A stretch of DNA of 64,000 bases from Micrasema longulum (lineage: Eukaryota; Arthropoda; Insecta; Trichoptera; Brachycentridae), in contig JAGVSM010003566.1 in the NCBI GenBank assembly GCA_022494885.1, forward strand, positions 1-64,000. Reading direction: 5' to 3'. Each line of letters opens with the position of its first letter. Position 1 is the stretch's first letter. Position numbers and translations under genes: made by a program. This document shows, piece by piece, positions 1 through 11,751 of this stretch. The notes under the pieces were generated by a model. That model did no database searches. It saw only the letters and a program-made list of their open reading frames with translations, and had not been told where the DNA came from.

Positions 1-3
1 ATT

Positions 4-34
4 GCATTTAGCTGGCGGTTGGCCAGCTAAATGC
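4..34. repeat. Perfect 13-bp inverted repeat
   Basis: GCATTTAGCTGGC, a 5-base loop, then its exact complement. Could be the end of an inverted-repeat element cut by the window edge, or a stand-alone hairpin. Confidence 0.7.
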
Positions 35-295
35 CAAGACCTTTCTTTTCAGACTTTTCAGTCGCCATAGTAATTGTAATTTTATTTTTACTTTTTTGTA
101 TTAGATACTCCTTACTATTTTGCAAATGCAATATATTGTCTATTTTTTTTTATAGTAAACGCCGATTTTCGCCAGTGAACTGTATTTATTTACGAGGAAA
201 ACAAAAAACAAACTGACACGAGCGTTGACTTAGAGATTACACACGCGTTGACTTATGACCGCGATAACTTAAGCATGTTTTATTTATTTGACACT

Positions 296-660
296 TTATT
301 TATTTATTTATTTATTTTATTTTATTTTATTTAGAAAACATACAGTCATACAAAATCAGTATTAAAAACAACAATTTTTTAACATAAAAAAAAGACCAAT
401 TAAGTTTTCATAAATTAAAAAGATATAAACATTAAATGTGACAAAAAATAAAAAATAAATAAGAATTTTAAGTGAAAAAGGGATAATTGTTGACATTTGC
501 GTTTTCCATGGAGGTAATAAATTAAAATAAATAAAAATACCGAATGTACACTCCGAGCCATCCACGCACACACACGAACGCACATATAAAACATACACAA
601 ACATATACATTACATGCGGCACATATACATAGCATAATATACATATACAATATATATACA
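296..660 (-). mobile_element. LINE 3' end fragment
   Basis: Almost identical, in the opposite orientation, to 34775-35115, which lies just after a reverse-transcriptase C-terminus. It is therefore the 3'UTR of that Jockey/CR1-like LINE, ending in an A/T-rich tail at the left. Apparent ORFs in it are not genes. Confidence 0.7.
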
Positions 661-779
661 TACATATAAGGGGCGGGCATATTGCCTTAAGGCAATTTCT
701 TCCTGCCTACCCAAACTGTTCAGTTTGAGAAAATTATTAATACATGGACATATTGAATCTTACAATTTTATTCAAAAAT

Positions 780-1180
780 TAAAAGCAAAGATTAACAAAA
801 ATAAATATATGTACAAAAAAATTAACACTATACTTTGAAGAGAGGTGAGGGGATGGGAAGGAAAGAAAAATGATAAAGGAACAATTTAAATATTTAGATA
901 GTGACATTTCAATTTCGACTTAAATGTAAATAAAGAAGGGGCGTCTCTAACATTAGTGGGTAGGTTATTCCACAATCGAGCGGCTACTACTGTGAAAGAG
1001 GAGGCAAGAATATTAGAGCTGACAGGGTATTAAAAGGGTTCTCTCGTTACTAGAACGAAAAAATAGTCCGTGTTGTGAAAGAGGTTGGATGAGCTCTCTC
1101 AGACAAACAGGCGAAGTGGGATTATTTAAAATATTGTGAAGAAGTTATAGAATGATAGAAGTTCATTATTGTTAATTGTG
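780..1180 (-). mobile_element. Jockey/CR1-like LINE, reverse-transcriptase C-terminus
   Basis: Reverse strand near 900-1010 reads FTVVAARLWNNLPTNVRDAP and then SLFTFKSKLKCH, the typical RT C-terminal tail (W-N-x-L-P). Interrupted by stops further upstream; a dead fragment. Confidence 0.65.
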
Positions 1181-1329
1181 ATCCCTCAAATGCTTAGCAT
1201 GTTTTTAAGCACGTCGATAGTTATTTGCGATTGAGCTACAGGCGCCACAATCCGGGGAGAAAATACTGGAATACGTTTTTACGAAGAAAGGTTAGACGGC
1301 GTTTTTCCTTGATATGAATTGGTGAAATC

Positions 1330-1535
1330 TGGTACTGTCGCGTGGCGCGCGACGCTCAGAACACACAGCTGAACATCGCCCAGTCGGCAGTCAGACTTCC
1401 TCGCCAAATGTATTTAATATATTATACACACGGATTACATATAAAAAAATATTCATCGTGTCGGGTGTTAGTTAGCATAAGCTGTGTCACGTTTTTTCTA
1501 AATTTAAAAATGAGCACCGAAAGTTAAAGAAAATG
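1330..1535 (+). other. Unassigned GC-rich islet with ATG in good context
   Basis: GC-rich patch at 1337-1405 followed by a short leader and AAAAATGAGCACCGAAAG. It resembles a 5'UTR and start, but the frame closes after five codons unless spliced. No link to larp can be shown. Confidence 0.15.
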
Positions 1536-1596
1536 GTAAAGATTCATACGTCATTCGAAAGACAATTTTCAGTTCTACAAGATGTTGTGTTAGCTT

Positions 1597-2300
1597 TTAC
1601 GTTGGACACTGCTGGATGGCGGATGGCGGATGGCGGCTGGCGGCCTCTTCCAAACGTCTCCATTCCTTCCCATCGCCCGCTTCCAACATCCACGTTTTAC
1701 CGGCCCATCTTTTCTGTGGCCTTCCAGCACTTCTTTTGCTCGCCCATGGTCTCCACTTTATCATCCCGGGAGTCCGCCTGCCGTCATTTCGTCTCGCCGA
1801 GCGCCCTGCCCCCTGCCATTTCAATTTCGCTGCACGATCCATGATATCCACGACTCCGGTTCGGCGCCTTATTTCTTCATTTCTTATTCTGTCTCTTAGA
1901 CAGACACCGAGCATCTGTCTTTCCATGGATCGTTGCGCGCATTTTAATTTCTGGCTACTTTTTTGTGTTATAAACATGGTTTCTAGTCTGTATGTTTTCA
2001 CCGGCAATATGCACGATTCAGATACTTGTCTTTTCAAGCATATAGGGACTAGTTTATTTTCAAAAATATATTTAAGTTTGCCGAAAGCAGACCAATTCTT
2101 CTTGGTAACTTCGCTATCTGGTTATCTTTACCAAGTTTGACTTTGTGTCCTAGATAAATGTATTCATCAACCACTTCGATTTTATTATCGTTAATGAAAA
2201 TGTCTCGCCCTGTTGGACTCATAGTCATTGTTTTATGAAAATTCATTTCCAATTTTATTCGATTACAAGCCTTCAAATTAAATGTCAAGTGGACGTCCAA
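1597..2300 (-). mobile_element. RTE-clade LINE fragment
   Basis: Two overlapping reverse-strand frames give INDNKIEVVDEYIYLGHKVK and then RQMLGVCLRDRIRNEEIRRR, with AKLKWQGAGRSARRNDGR and SAGRPQKRW. These are the thumb and C-terminal blocks of RTE reverse transcriptases. A frameshift near 2040 separates them; 5' truncated. Confidence 0.8.
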
Positions 2301-2699
2301 ATGTTAAGACAGGCTGGGATATCTATCTTCCCAGGGCCCCGATTACGATGGGAAGTTAACATTTATCTTCAATTTTAACTTAACAAACAAACAAACGATA
2401 AAACGCCATATCACTCTTTTTTAATTATTTTTTTTACAATATACATTAGAGGTAAAACAGTAGTAAAACATAAAGGAAAATTACATAGCAGGGGCGAACC
2501 GTGTATAGAAGCGATTATGCGCAGCTTACCATTATATTTGACTAACTATAATAATGTTCTATTGTAACTTTATTTACAGAAAAACAAATAAATAATTCAC
2601 ATTTATTTTAAATCATTTCCACCGTTTGTATTTTTATCCTAATATAAATAAAAAAATAATAAAGCGCGTCCAGCGCCTGCGGTGAGCCAAGAAACCTGC
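2301..2699. other. AT-rich spacer
   Basis: No gene or recognised repeat family seen. Contains (ACAA)n near 2382 and a run of A/T-rich low-complexity sequence. Confidence 0.4.
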
Positions 2700-3275
2700 C
2701 GATTATTCCAGCTTATTTTTTCATACAAATAAGTATACTATATTTTGAATGTATTTGACCCAGTGCGGGTTTTTTCTTCTAGATTTAACTTGCAGATTAC
2801 ACAAATTATTTGAAGCTTCTCTATTTGGAAAACAGTATTTCAAACATTGTTTCTTAAGGACTATTTTTCTTTGAGATGGTACTTTTGACATAAGACCATA
2901 ATTACTTTCATGCATCATATTGCAGGACATGTAGCGCTCCACGCGGCCGTTTTTAGCACTATTATTTTTTAGAACAATTCGGCCAGTTGACATTTCAATT
3001 GAATACCTAATATCGACTGAATTCATAGTGGTATTTTTTAATGATATATATATAAAAGTAATGGATAATATACTCGTATCTTTATAATATGATATATCAC
3101 GAAGTTAGATCGTTTGAGTTGATTTCATGGATGAGAGTTGTTGTATCACACAGAAGCACAGAAAAATATCAATTTATAGTATATATTACTTACATTATAT
3201 TATGTATCTTCTATGTAGGTACAATATATGATTTTTTTGTTATAGCTTACCTGTAAATAAAATCACCATTCGCCA
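2700..3275 (-). repeat. Dispersed repeat, inverted copy of 63315-63870
   Basis: About 560 bp matching the right end of the window in reverse complement. The reverse strand has a 101-residue frame containing CLKYCFPNREASNNLCNLQV; the other copy keeps most of this sequence but has stops. Likely a transposon coding remnant of unknown type. Confidence 0.6.
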
Positions 3276-3279
3276 CTGT

Positions 3280-3500
3280 TACATAACAATGAAATACATA
3301 TTAATAGTAAAAATAGTGAACAAAAAAATCCTACAAAGGCATGTCCTGTTCGTGGGTAGGGTATACAAGAAAATTTGCTTCTATAATAAATAATGGACAG
3401 TTATTATATTTTTATGTAACATAAGATATTCTGTAAAAGATAATATGTTTTTTTTTTTTTATAGTAATTAAAAAAGGAAATAAAAAATATTTTTAAAAAG
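3280..3500 (-). mobile_element. LINE 3' end fragment
   Basis: Reverse complement of sequence at 12300-12415 and 12976-13110, also seen at 40855-41145. Shared words include GGCATGxCCTGTTCGTGGG. Part of a LINE 3'UTR. Confidence 0.6.
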
Positions 3501-4255
3501 TAAAAATATTCCTTATTATTAAAGGGCAACAAAATAAATCATAGAAAAAAATGCAAAACAAAATAATAAAATAGATAAAAAATTAAACGATTTAAAAAAT
3601 TGAGAAAATATAACACTAATTTTTTTTAATAAAAACACAAAATTTATAAACACATGCACACATTAAACATACATCTTTATTTGATAGTTGATAAAATTTA
3701 TCCATTGTAACTAAATTACTAATCGTCTTGCAGCTACAAAGTGCATAGACGAGTGAAATTCTAGCAACTGAAAATTATCAATAAATTTACGACGATCAAA
3801 AACGATTATATGTCACGAAACGTAAATATTTTGACATTTAATATTAGGTGTTCACGGATGGTTGCATTATGATCGCGAATACGATAAACGACCATGGTGA
3901 GAAATTGTTATCACGTCGCTTATTAGCACGTCGATAGTTATTTGTGATTAAGCTACGGCAATTAATATCGTGATATTCCTTCGAACTCTGAATAAAATCA
4001 AACTAAAAAAGAATTCAATATGAGATCGCAAGTTCCCCATACGTGATTGCGTTTTTCAAGTTATACACGTTGAACAACACTGATGCTGATGATGAGAATT
4101 TCGAACGTGGGAAATTGAATTGTGAGGTTATGTGACGGTTGTGACGGTGAAGTGATGAACCAGTGAACCAGTGAACCAGTGAACATGAGGATACCGGCTT
4201 CGAGAAAGTGGGCGAAAACTGGACACGGGAGTAGCTTAGTGGTAAATATATTGGC
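3501..4255. other. AT-rich region with repeat scraps
   Basis: Contains a scrap of the LINE-tailed retroposon near 3728-3790 (CGTCTTGCAGCTACAAAGTG) and a block near 3930-3960 also found at 1208-1245 (CACGTCGATAGTTATTTG). No gene seen. Confidence 0.4.
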
Positions 4256-4301
4256 CAAATAATTTCCCTGTTGCCTGTGTCCGGGCGGATGTAGAATACA
4301 G

Positions 4302-4448
4302 TTCATTATCATCATTCCATTTCCGCACCTAATGGTGCATGCGGCACTGCATTTTTTAAATGAAATATTTTATATTAATCGTGTGTTGGGAATCGAACCC
4401 GAAACCTCGCGTGGTAGACAAACGCGCTGACCATTACACCACGAGGCC
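4302..4448 (-). mobile_element. tRNA-headed SINE (type B), internally deleted
   Basis: Reverse strand starts CGGCCTCGTGGTGTAATGGT (A box region), has the B box GGTTCGATTCCC, then a short body and ATGATGATAATG tail. Flanked by exact 11-bp target duplications AGAATACAGTT at 4291-4301 and 4449-4459. Confidence 0.85.
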
Positions 4449-4488
4449 GAGAATACAGTTACAGATAAAAGGCAAGGAAATCATACGA

Positions 4489-6745
4489 TTTTGCCTTTTT
4501 TCGTAAGTAGTTCTGTTTAAAAATGATTACCTTAAATTATTATTTTCTAATATATTCAGTAGTTCACTTTAAAAATGACTACATAAAATAATTATTTTCG
4601 AAAGTATTCAGTTCTTTTTAAAAATTATTGCCTAAAATATTTATTTTCGAAAGTATTATGTAGTTCTTTGAAAATTATTTTCGAAAGTATTCAGTAGTCC
4701 CTTTTTAAAATGATTACTAAAATAATTATTTTCGAAAGTATTCAGTGGTTTCTTTTTAAAATGATTACTGAAATATTTTTTTTCGAAAGTATTCAGTAGT
4801 TCCTTTTTAAAATCATTACTAAACTAATTATTTTCGAAAGTTTTCAGTAGTTCCCTTTTAAAATGATTACAAAAATAATTATTTTCGACAGGATTCATTG
4901 GTTCCCTTTTAAAATGATTACTAAAATAATTATTTTCGTAAATATTCAGTGGTTCCTTTTTAAAATGATTACTAAAATAATTATTTTCGAAAGTATTCAT
5001 TAGTTCCCCTTTAAAATGATTACTAAAATAATTATTTTCGAAAGTATTCAGTGGTTTCTTTTTAAAATGATTACTGAAATATTTTTTTTCGAAAGTATTC
5101 AGTAGTTCCTTTTTAAAATCGTTACTAAACTAATTATTTTCGAAAGTTTTCAGTAGTTCCCTTTTAAAATGATTACAAAAATAATTATTTTCGACAGTAT
5201 TCATTAGTTCCCTTTTAAAATGATTACTAAAATAATTATTTTCGTAAATATTCAGTGGTTCCTTTTTAAAATGATTACTAAAATAATTATTTTCGAAAGT
5301 ATTCATTAGTTCCCCTTTAAAATGATTACTAAAATAATTATTTTCGAAAGTATTCAGTGGTTTCTTTTTAAAATTATTACTGAAATATTTTTTTTCGAAA
5401 GTATTCAGTAGTTCCTTTTTAAAATCATTACTAAAATTATTATTTTCGTAAGTATTCAGTGGTTCATTTTTAAAATGATTACTAAAATAATTATTTTCGT
5501 AAATATTCAGTGGTTCCTTTTTAAAATGATTACTAAAATAATTATTTTCGAAAGTATTCATTAGTTCCCCTTTAAAATGATTACTAAAATAATTATTTTC
5601 GAAAGTATTCAGTGGTTTCTTTTTAAAATGATTACTGAAATATTTTTTTTCGAAAGTATTCAGTAGTTCCTTTTTAAAATCATTACTAAAATTATTATTT
5701 TCGTAAGTATTCAGTGGTTCCTTTTTAAAATGATTACTAAAATAATTATTTTCGAAAGTATTCAGTTCTTTTTATAAATGATTGCCTAAAATATTTATTT
5801 TCAAAAGTACTCATTAGTTCCCTTTTAAAATGATTACTAAAATAATTATTTTCGACAGTATTCATTAGTTCCCTTTTTAAATGATTACTAAAATAATTAT
5901 TTTCGAAAGTATTCTTTAGTTCCCTTTTAAAATGATTACTAAAATAATTATTTTCGAAAGTGTTCATTAGTTCCTGTTTAAAATGATTACTGAACTAATT
6001 ATTTTCGAAAGTTTTCAGTAGTTCCTTTTTAAAATGATTACAAAAATAATTATTTTCGACAGTATTCATTAGTTCCCTTTTTAAATGATTACTAAAATAA
6101 TTATTTTCGAAAGTATTTAGTAGTTCCTTTTTAAAATGATTACTAAAATAATTATTTTCGTAAGTATTCAGTGGTTCCTTTTTAAAAATGATTACTAAAA
6201 TAATTATTTTCGAAAGTATTTAGTAGCTCTTTTAAAAAATGATTACCTAAAATAATTATTTTCTAATATATTCAGTAGTTCTTTAAAATGATTACAAAAA
6301 TAATTATTTTCGATAGTATTCATTAGTTCCCTTTTTAAATGATTACTAAAATAATTATTTTCGAAAGTATTTAGTAGTTCCTTTTTAAAATGATTACTAA
6401 AATAATTATTTTCGTAAGTATTCAGTGGTTCCTTTTTAAAAATGATTACTAAAATAATTATTTTCGAAAGTATTTAGTAGCTCTTTTAAAAAATGATTAC
6501 CTAAAATAATTATTTTCTAATATATTCAGTAGTTCTTTAAAATGATTACTAAAATAATTATTTTCGAAATAATTCAGTAATTCCTTTTTAAAATGATAAC
6601 TAAAATAATTATTTTCGAAAGTATTCAGTGGTTCTTCTTAAAAATGATTAATTGAAATAATTATTTTCGAAATAATTCTGTAGTTATTTTTAAAAATGAT
6701 TACCAAAAATAATTATTTTCGAAAGTATTCTGTAGGTTCTTTAAA
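4489..6745. repeat. 51-bp minisatellite, about 40 copies
   Basis: Tandem unit built on TTTTAAAATGATTACTAAAA and AATTATTTTCGAAAGTATTC. The unit is 51 bp, a multiple of three, so long reverse-strand frames appear, repeating the 17-residue ENNYFSNHFKKEPLNTF. These have no flanking gene structure and are taken as by-products. Confidence 0.92.
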
Positions 6746-7320
6746 TAATATTTTTGGAACTATTTAGTTGTTCTTTACAAATGAACAGTGAGTGTTTCTG
6801 ACATTTTAAAGTTGAACCCCATACAAATAACAATAACATTACAGCGCTGTCCTTTATTTGACACATGGCTTTTAAACCTGTGACGTTGCAAGGTAGTTTT
6901 TTTTTTTTAATATTTTTTTTTGTACGCTTTTGAGAAACGTGGTCCCAAAATCCAATATTTTTATTTTTCATATCCAATAACTAGAGTTTCGTCATATTCA
7001 GAGTTGATATTAAAATTATGTTCAGTTTCAATTGAATGATTGGGAAAATTGCAAAATCTTTCCAAAATGTGTTAGAAAAAAAACAGAGAATTTCTTGGAT
7101 TCAAGTGATTTTGTTCAGATCTCATTGAACGTGAAAAAATTCCTCGCAATTGGGTAATGTGTGATTTAAAATATCATATATCATTATAAAATACACATTT
7201 AAACATCTGGAGATAATGTTATCTGTCATATGTAGGTATGTATGTACGCACATAGATATAGAATTTGACGTGGTTTTTCATGAAGAAATAATTGATCTGA
7301 ACTTTGCCTCCAGTATGCTA
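6746..7320. other. AT-rich spacer
   Basis: No supported gene or repeat family. The 78-residue reverse-strand frame has no recognisable content. Confidence 0.35.
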
Positions 7321-7439
7321 ATATTTTTAAAGTGAATTCTGTCTTCCACTAGAAATAAGTCTGAATTGTTTAACTGCCGCACATTCACGGAGACTGGACC
7401 GCCGCGCACGTGCAAACCGCGAGCCCACTGCGTGATATC

Positions 7440-7850
7440 GCATATATATATTGTTAGATAATTTATATAGCGCCATTTTTGTGAAAATCACCCAAAGGGC
7501 GCTGTACAATTAATAAATATCCCAGCACGTCTTGCAGCTACAGAGCGCATGGACGGTTGGGAGTCTAGTTCCTTGTTTTCAATTAAGATCAATTAAAAAT
7601 TATAACAGATAGGAGCTAGATTACAGGACGTCTTGCAGCTACAGAGCGCATAGACAGTTAGAAATTTAGACCCCATTTACGCATTTTAAAAATTGACAAA
7701 TTAATTTAGTGTATTAATGATATTTAAAAATAATAATAATATGAATAATAAAAAGAAGTATGATTACAACACGTCTTGCAGCTACTAAGCGCATATACGA
7801 TTGGAATTCTAGACCCCATTTACAAAATTTAGGTATTTTAATGATAATGA
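7440..7850 (-). mobile_element. LINE-tailed nonautonomous retroposon, 5' truncated
   Basis: Antisense copy of the family best seen at 10738-11650. Contains the LINE-like tail near 7460-7510 and three copies of the CGTCTTGCAGCTAC motif (7531, 7632, 7770). Confidence 0.7.
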
Positions 7851-7947
7851 TTGCCACATTTCACACTGCGGTGTTCACACAAAATACAATACAGTGGATC
7901 TATAAATATATTGTTTTACAATTATTTCTTTATTTAATACAAATATA

Positions 7948-8308
7948 CAGGGTGTTCACTAAACCCTGTCACATCCGAAACCACGATGATCAGTATGAGC
8001 AAGAAGACATATTGGTACATTAAAATAATTTTTTAGAACAAATCAAATTTTGAAAAATAAAATATCGAAAAAAGCAAATGGTTGCTAAGTACTGCAGGGG
8101 AGAAACGAGGAGGAGGGAGGGGGGAGTCTGATACTGCGCCGCGCTACCCTCACGTCTCCCCTGCAGAAGTAAGCGACAATTTGTATTTTTTAATTATTTT
8201 TTTTTAAAGTTTTCTTTTTTCTAAATATTTTTTAAATATGCTAATATGTCTTCTTGTCCATACTGATCATCGTGGTTTCGGATGTGACAGGGTTTAAAGG
8301 ACACCCTG
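7948..8308. mobile_element. TA-flanked MITE, copy 1
   Basis: Long terminal inverted repeats starting CAGGGTGTTCACTAAACCCT and ending with the complement, flanked by TA. The next inner parts are also inverted (TCTGCAGGGGAG / CTCCCCTGCAGA). No coding capacity. TIR and TA target suggest Tc1/mariner-type mobilisation. Confidence 0.88.
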
Positions 8309-8311
8309 TAT

Positions 8312-8965
8312 ATCCTCTGATTTTACTAATGTCCGTACAATCAAAACTCTTTATTGTTCGACTGTTCGCCCTCTTCTAGAATATGCCTCCTAGAATAGTG
8401 GTCTGGTCTCCATTCTATGTGAATCGCGTAAATCACATTGAATCAGCCCAACATCGCTCGCTTCGAAAAGTAGCGTGGATGCTCGGACTAGAGAGAGGTC
8501 ATTATTCTTACGCTGATACAGAGTCAATGTTCAATATTTCTAGTCTACAAAAACGTAGAACTAATATTGACTCCATAAATATGTTCGGCATACTAAATGG
8601 TATAATCGATGTGCCATCATTACTGGGACAAGTCAAATTCCATATTCCGACTCGTAGGTTGAGAAACAACAAAGTACTGCTCATCGATCAGCATAGAAAA
8701 AACTATGGCCTGAATTCTCCAATGACCCGCCTTTGTCGTATTGTCAACTCGAGACAAGATCATCTGGACTTGTTTGGTTTAAGTTTACAGCGGTTTAAAC
8801 GAGCACAAAATAAATAGTCCAGATCTTGTTTCGATGTCCCTTATGTTTGTCAATGATTCTTTTTTTTTTTTTTTAATGTTTTAAACCATTCTTTCATTGT
8901 AATATTTAAACCCTATAAATTGTATATGTGGACAATGTCCGTTAATAAATAAATAAATTTGTATA
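8312..8965 (+). mobile_element. Jockey-like LINE 3' end (family J1)
   Basis: Frame of 144 residues: [36 protein letters not shown], ending [11 protein letters not shown]. This is the C-terminus of a LINE reverse transcriptase, followed by a short 3'UTR and (AAAT)n tail. Other copies at 16799-17670, 43375-44300 and 54078-54270. Confidence 0.85.
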
Positions 8966-9098
8966 CTGGCTCCTTTCGAGTTTCTACGTAAGACACAATA
9001 CATTTAATTGTAATTTATTAGCCTCGCAAAAAAAAGCCAAATGACATTAAAAAAAAAAAACATTCTGCACATCGCTTGCTTGACGTTTGCCACATTGA

Positions 9099-10264
9099 CT
9101 ATAGTCCTTAAAATTTCGCTTGATTAAAATGATGGTCTACCAATGAATAAAATGACTCGCCTACAGGCTGTACTAAATGCGGCAGCGAGACTTATTTTTG
9201 GAATCTCTAAATGCAGCCATATCACTCCACTACTTCGGGAATTGCACTGGCTACGTTTTCCACAGAGGGTGGAATACAAACTCTGTCGGCTTATGTATAA
9301 GTCACCGCACAACTCTGCTCCAGAATATCTGAGGGAACTCTGCATTTCCGATGAACTAGCTGACAGACGTCTTACGCTTAGATCAGCTACATCTCCGTCG
9401 AAAGGAAATGTTATTATACCTCTACGCAAACAGCGCACTATATTCGGCGAACGTGCATTTGCGGTCGCAGGCCCCACGGCACGGAATGCTCTCCCAGCAG
9501 AAATCCGAAACTGTGAGAGTGAAGTGATATTTCGGAAGAAACTTAAAACCCACTTGTTCTCTAAATCATTTGAATAAATTCTTAGCATGTGGTGGAAAAC
9601 TAATATGAAAAAGTACATTATTTTTCTTAAATTAAAAAGTTAAAATTAAATTTATATCTTTATATAATCACTTTGTAAAGCGCCCTTGAGGTATTACATT
9701 ATGAAAACGGCGCTATATAAGTTATCCATAATTATTATTTATAGCTGTCAAACTCATGTCAATAGTGATGGGAAATTACTGATCATTGATCATGTACGGA
9801 TCAAATCGATTTTATCAATTTTTTTAAATGCAAACATGAAACTCTGTTTCCGAAAATTGATATAAAAACGCAAAAACAAGCCTATTATAGTGTGCTTAAG
9901 ACAATTATTCACCAAAAAATAAGACATTTATACCTTTTTCCATGAACAACATCAAATAAATTATTTTTTTGTTCGATCGATTTACATTGACCAATTTGTC
10001 CCATCTTTAACATTTTTGCAAAAGGACGTAACCTTGTAAAACGTCGTTAATAATTAGGTTTATTTTAGTTTTAAAGCTGATTTTATATAATCATGCCGAT
10101 TTATATGTCAAGCATTGTATTAAAAAAATAAATTGACATGCCAGACACTAATGATTTTTCGTGTGTCAAAATAAATCACTCCTTAGACATTACTACAAAG
10201 TTATGTCGTCACTTTTGCTGACAACTATCACTCTAATCAAGCTGTATTTTAAGGACTATAATTA
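9099..10264. mobile_element. Foldback DNA element (CTATAGTCCTTAAAAT ends) split by a LINE
   Basis: Begins CTATAGTCCTTAAAAT and ends ATTTTAAGGACTATA. The uninterrupted copy at 57380-57832 is about 450 bp; here a LINE (about 9120-9742) was inserted near the left end. Noncoding; class uncertain. Confidence 0.75.
9120..9742 (+). mobile_element. Jockey/CR1-like LINE 3' end (family J2)
   Basis: Frame of 144 residues with [39 protein letters not shown] and RNALPAEIRNCESEVIFRKK: the classical C-terminal domain of Jockey/CR1 reverse transcriptases. The 3'UTR ends GCGCCCTTGAGG...GGCGCTATATAAGTTATCC and (ATT)n. Nested in the foldback element at 9099-10264. Confidence 0.87.
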
Positions 10265-10737
10265 TGCGCGTCCGAAACAGTCCACTTTGAAGAAATCACC
10301 ATTGGATATAACACGCTTATGTAGTTCTCGCTCAGCCACCGTACGGGCTGGGCGTGAAATATAGTTCCTCTCCAACCGTAGCTTATAATAAATTTAAAAA
10401 TAAGTTGTTATATGTTAGAAAACAATGAGTTAATGTTTATAAGTCGTTAGTGTGTAGTAGTGTAGTCATGTTTTAGACAAACAGTGGAAAAAAGAAGACT
10501 ATTTATTTAACAGCATTGTTTTATACTTTATTCTTAACAAAATATGTGACAAATAGTGAACAATGGAAACTTTAAAAAAATAATGCGCCTGTAACCTTTG
10601 AATCATAAAATTTTATGTGAATCATTAAAACCGTTTAAGAATCCATCAGCTTTTGACGCAAAAGTACCTAAATTTTGCTATTTGGAACACTACACCCATA
10701 ATTAATAAATTACAACAGTGCTATTAAAAGTGAACTG
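10265..10737. other. Intergenic spacer
   Basis: No supported gene. A moderately GC-rich patch at 10310-10375 has no recognisable product. Confidence 0.35.
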
Positions 10738-11650
10738 ACATTTATTGATAAATACATACAATTTCAAATATCTGCCTTCTAACAACATACAAAATGATAA
10801 ATCAAACTTCTATAACTAACTTATACAAAAAAATATTCATTTAAAAAGGTGAATTGAACAGGAATGTTGCGTCTCATAAAATGAAATAATACGGACCAAA
10901 ATGGACACCAAGTCGTTGGAACAATAGGCATAATCCCCCAGTCTACACACGTGCGTTTCCAGAAATTCTCCAGCAGCCAGTGGGCCACATGGTGACGGTA
11001 TCTACCTACTGTCTACAAAAGATTCTCTTCGGACATCTATCTCCCTTTGTTAACCATGGAGTTGATACAGTGCTTTATTTATTTAGTTTTATTGCTTAGT
11101 TCTTGGCATGAACACTTGACAAACTTACTACTATGCTCTATTTTTTATAAATTTATTGATATCATTCTAACTTTGTTAGAATTCCACTCGTCCATGCGCT
11201 TTGTAGCTGCACGATGATTGGTTATCTCTAGCTTTCATATACCAACTTAAAAATACCTAAATTTTATAAATGGGGTCTAGAATTCCAATCGTCTATGCGC
11301 TTAGTAGCTGCAAGACGTGTTGTAATCTTACTCCCTTTTATTATTCATATTTTTTTATTTTTTTTTAGTATCATTAATACACTAAATTTATTTGTCAATT
11401 TTTAAAATGTGTAAATGGGGGCTAAATTTCTAACTGTCTATACGCTCTGTAGCTGCAAGACGTCCTGTAATCTAGCTCCTATCTGTTATAATTTTTATTG
11501 ATCTTAATTGAAAACGAGGAACTAGAATCCCAACCGTCCATGCGCTCTGTAGCTGCAAGACGTACTGGGATATTTATTAATTGTACAGCGCCCTTGAGGT
11601 GATTTTCACAAAAATGGCGCTATATAAATTATCCAACTATATATATATAT
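10738..11650 (+). mobile_element. LINE-tailed nonautonomous retroposon, longest copy
   Basis: About 900 bp, noncoding. Holds four spaced copies of a motif like TGCGCTCTGTAGCTGCAAGA (near 11195, 11300, 11443, 11541). Its 3' end, GCGCCCTTGAGG...GGCGCTATATAAATTATCC then (TA)n, matches the 3' end of the J2 LINE at 9675-9735. Other copies at 7440, 31605 and 36585. Confidence 0.75.
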
Positions 11651-11751
11651 ATATTATGCCAGTATTTTTTTCTGATCCTCAAAAATTTCCGGCCTTTGCC
11701 CCCCTGGGGTTGCGAAACGTCGTACTTTCACAGTCCTCTTGTCTCTTGCAG

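Noticed and set aside
362..661. 99-residue hydrophobic protein
   Set aside because: LINE 3'UTR, duplicated at 34775-35065 with the same frame carried along; not a gene.
5130..5561. Repetitive 143-residue protein (ENNYFSNHFK repeats)
   Set aside because: Arises from the 51-bp period being a multiple of three; no start context, promoter or flanking exons.
7327..7509. Small - strand gene over a GC-rich patch
   Set aside because: Its beginning overlaps the LINE-tailed retroposon and nothing recognisable is encoded.
9143..9577. Cellular 144-residue gene
   Set aside because: Jockey/CR1-like reverse-transcriptase C-terminus, repeated at 30426-30710 and elsewhere.
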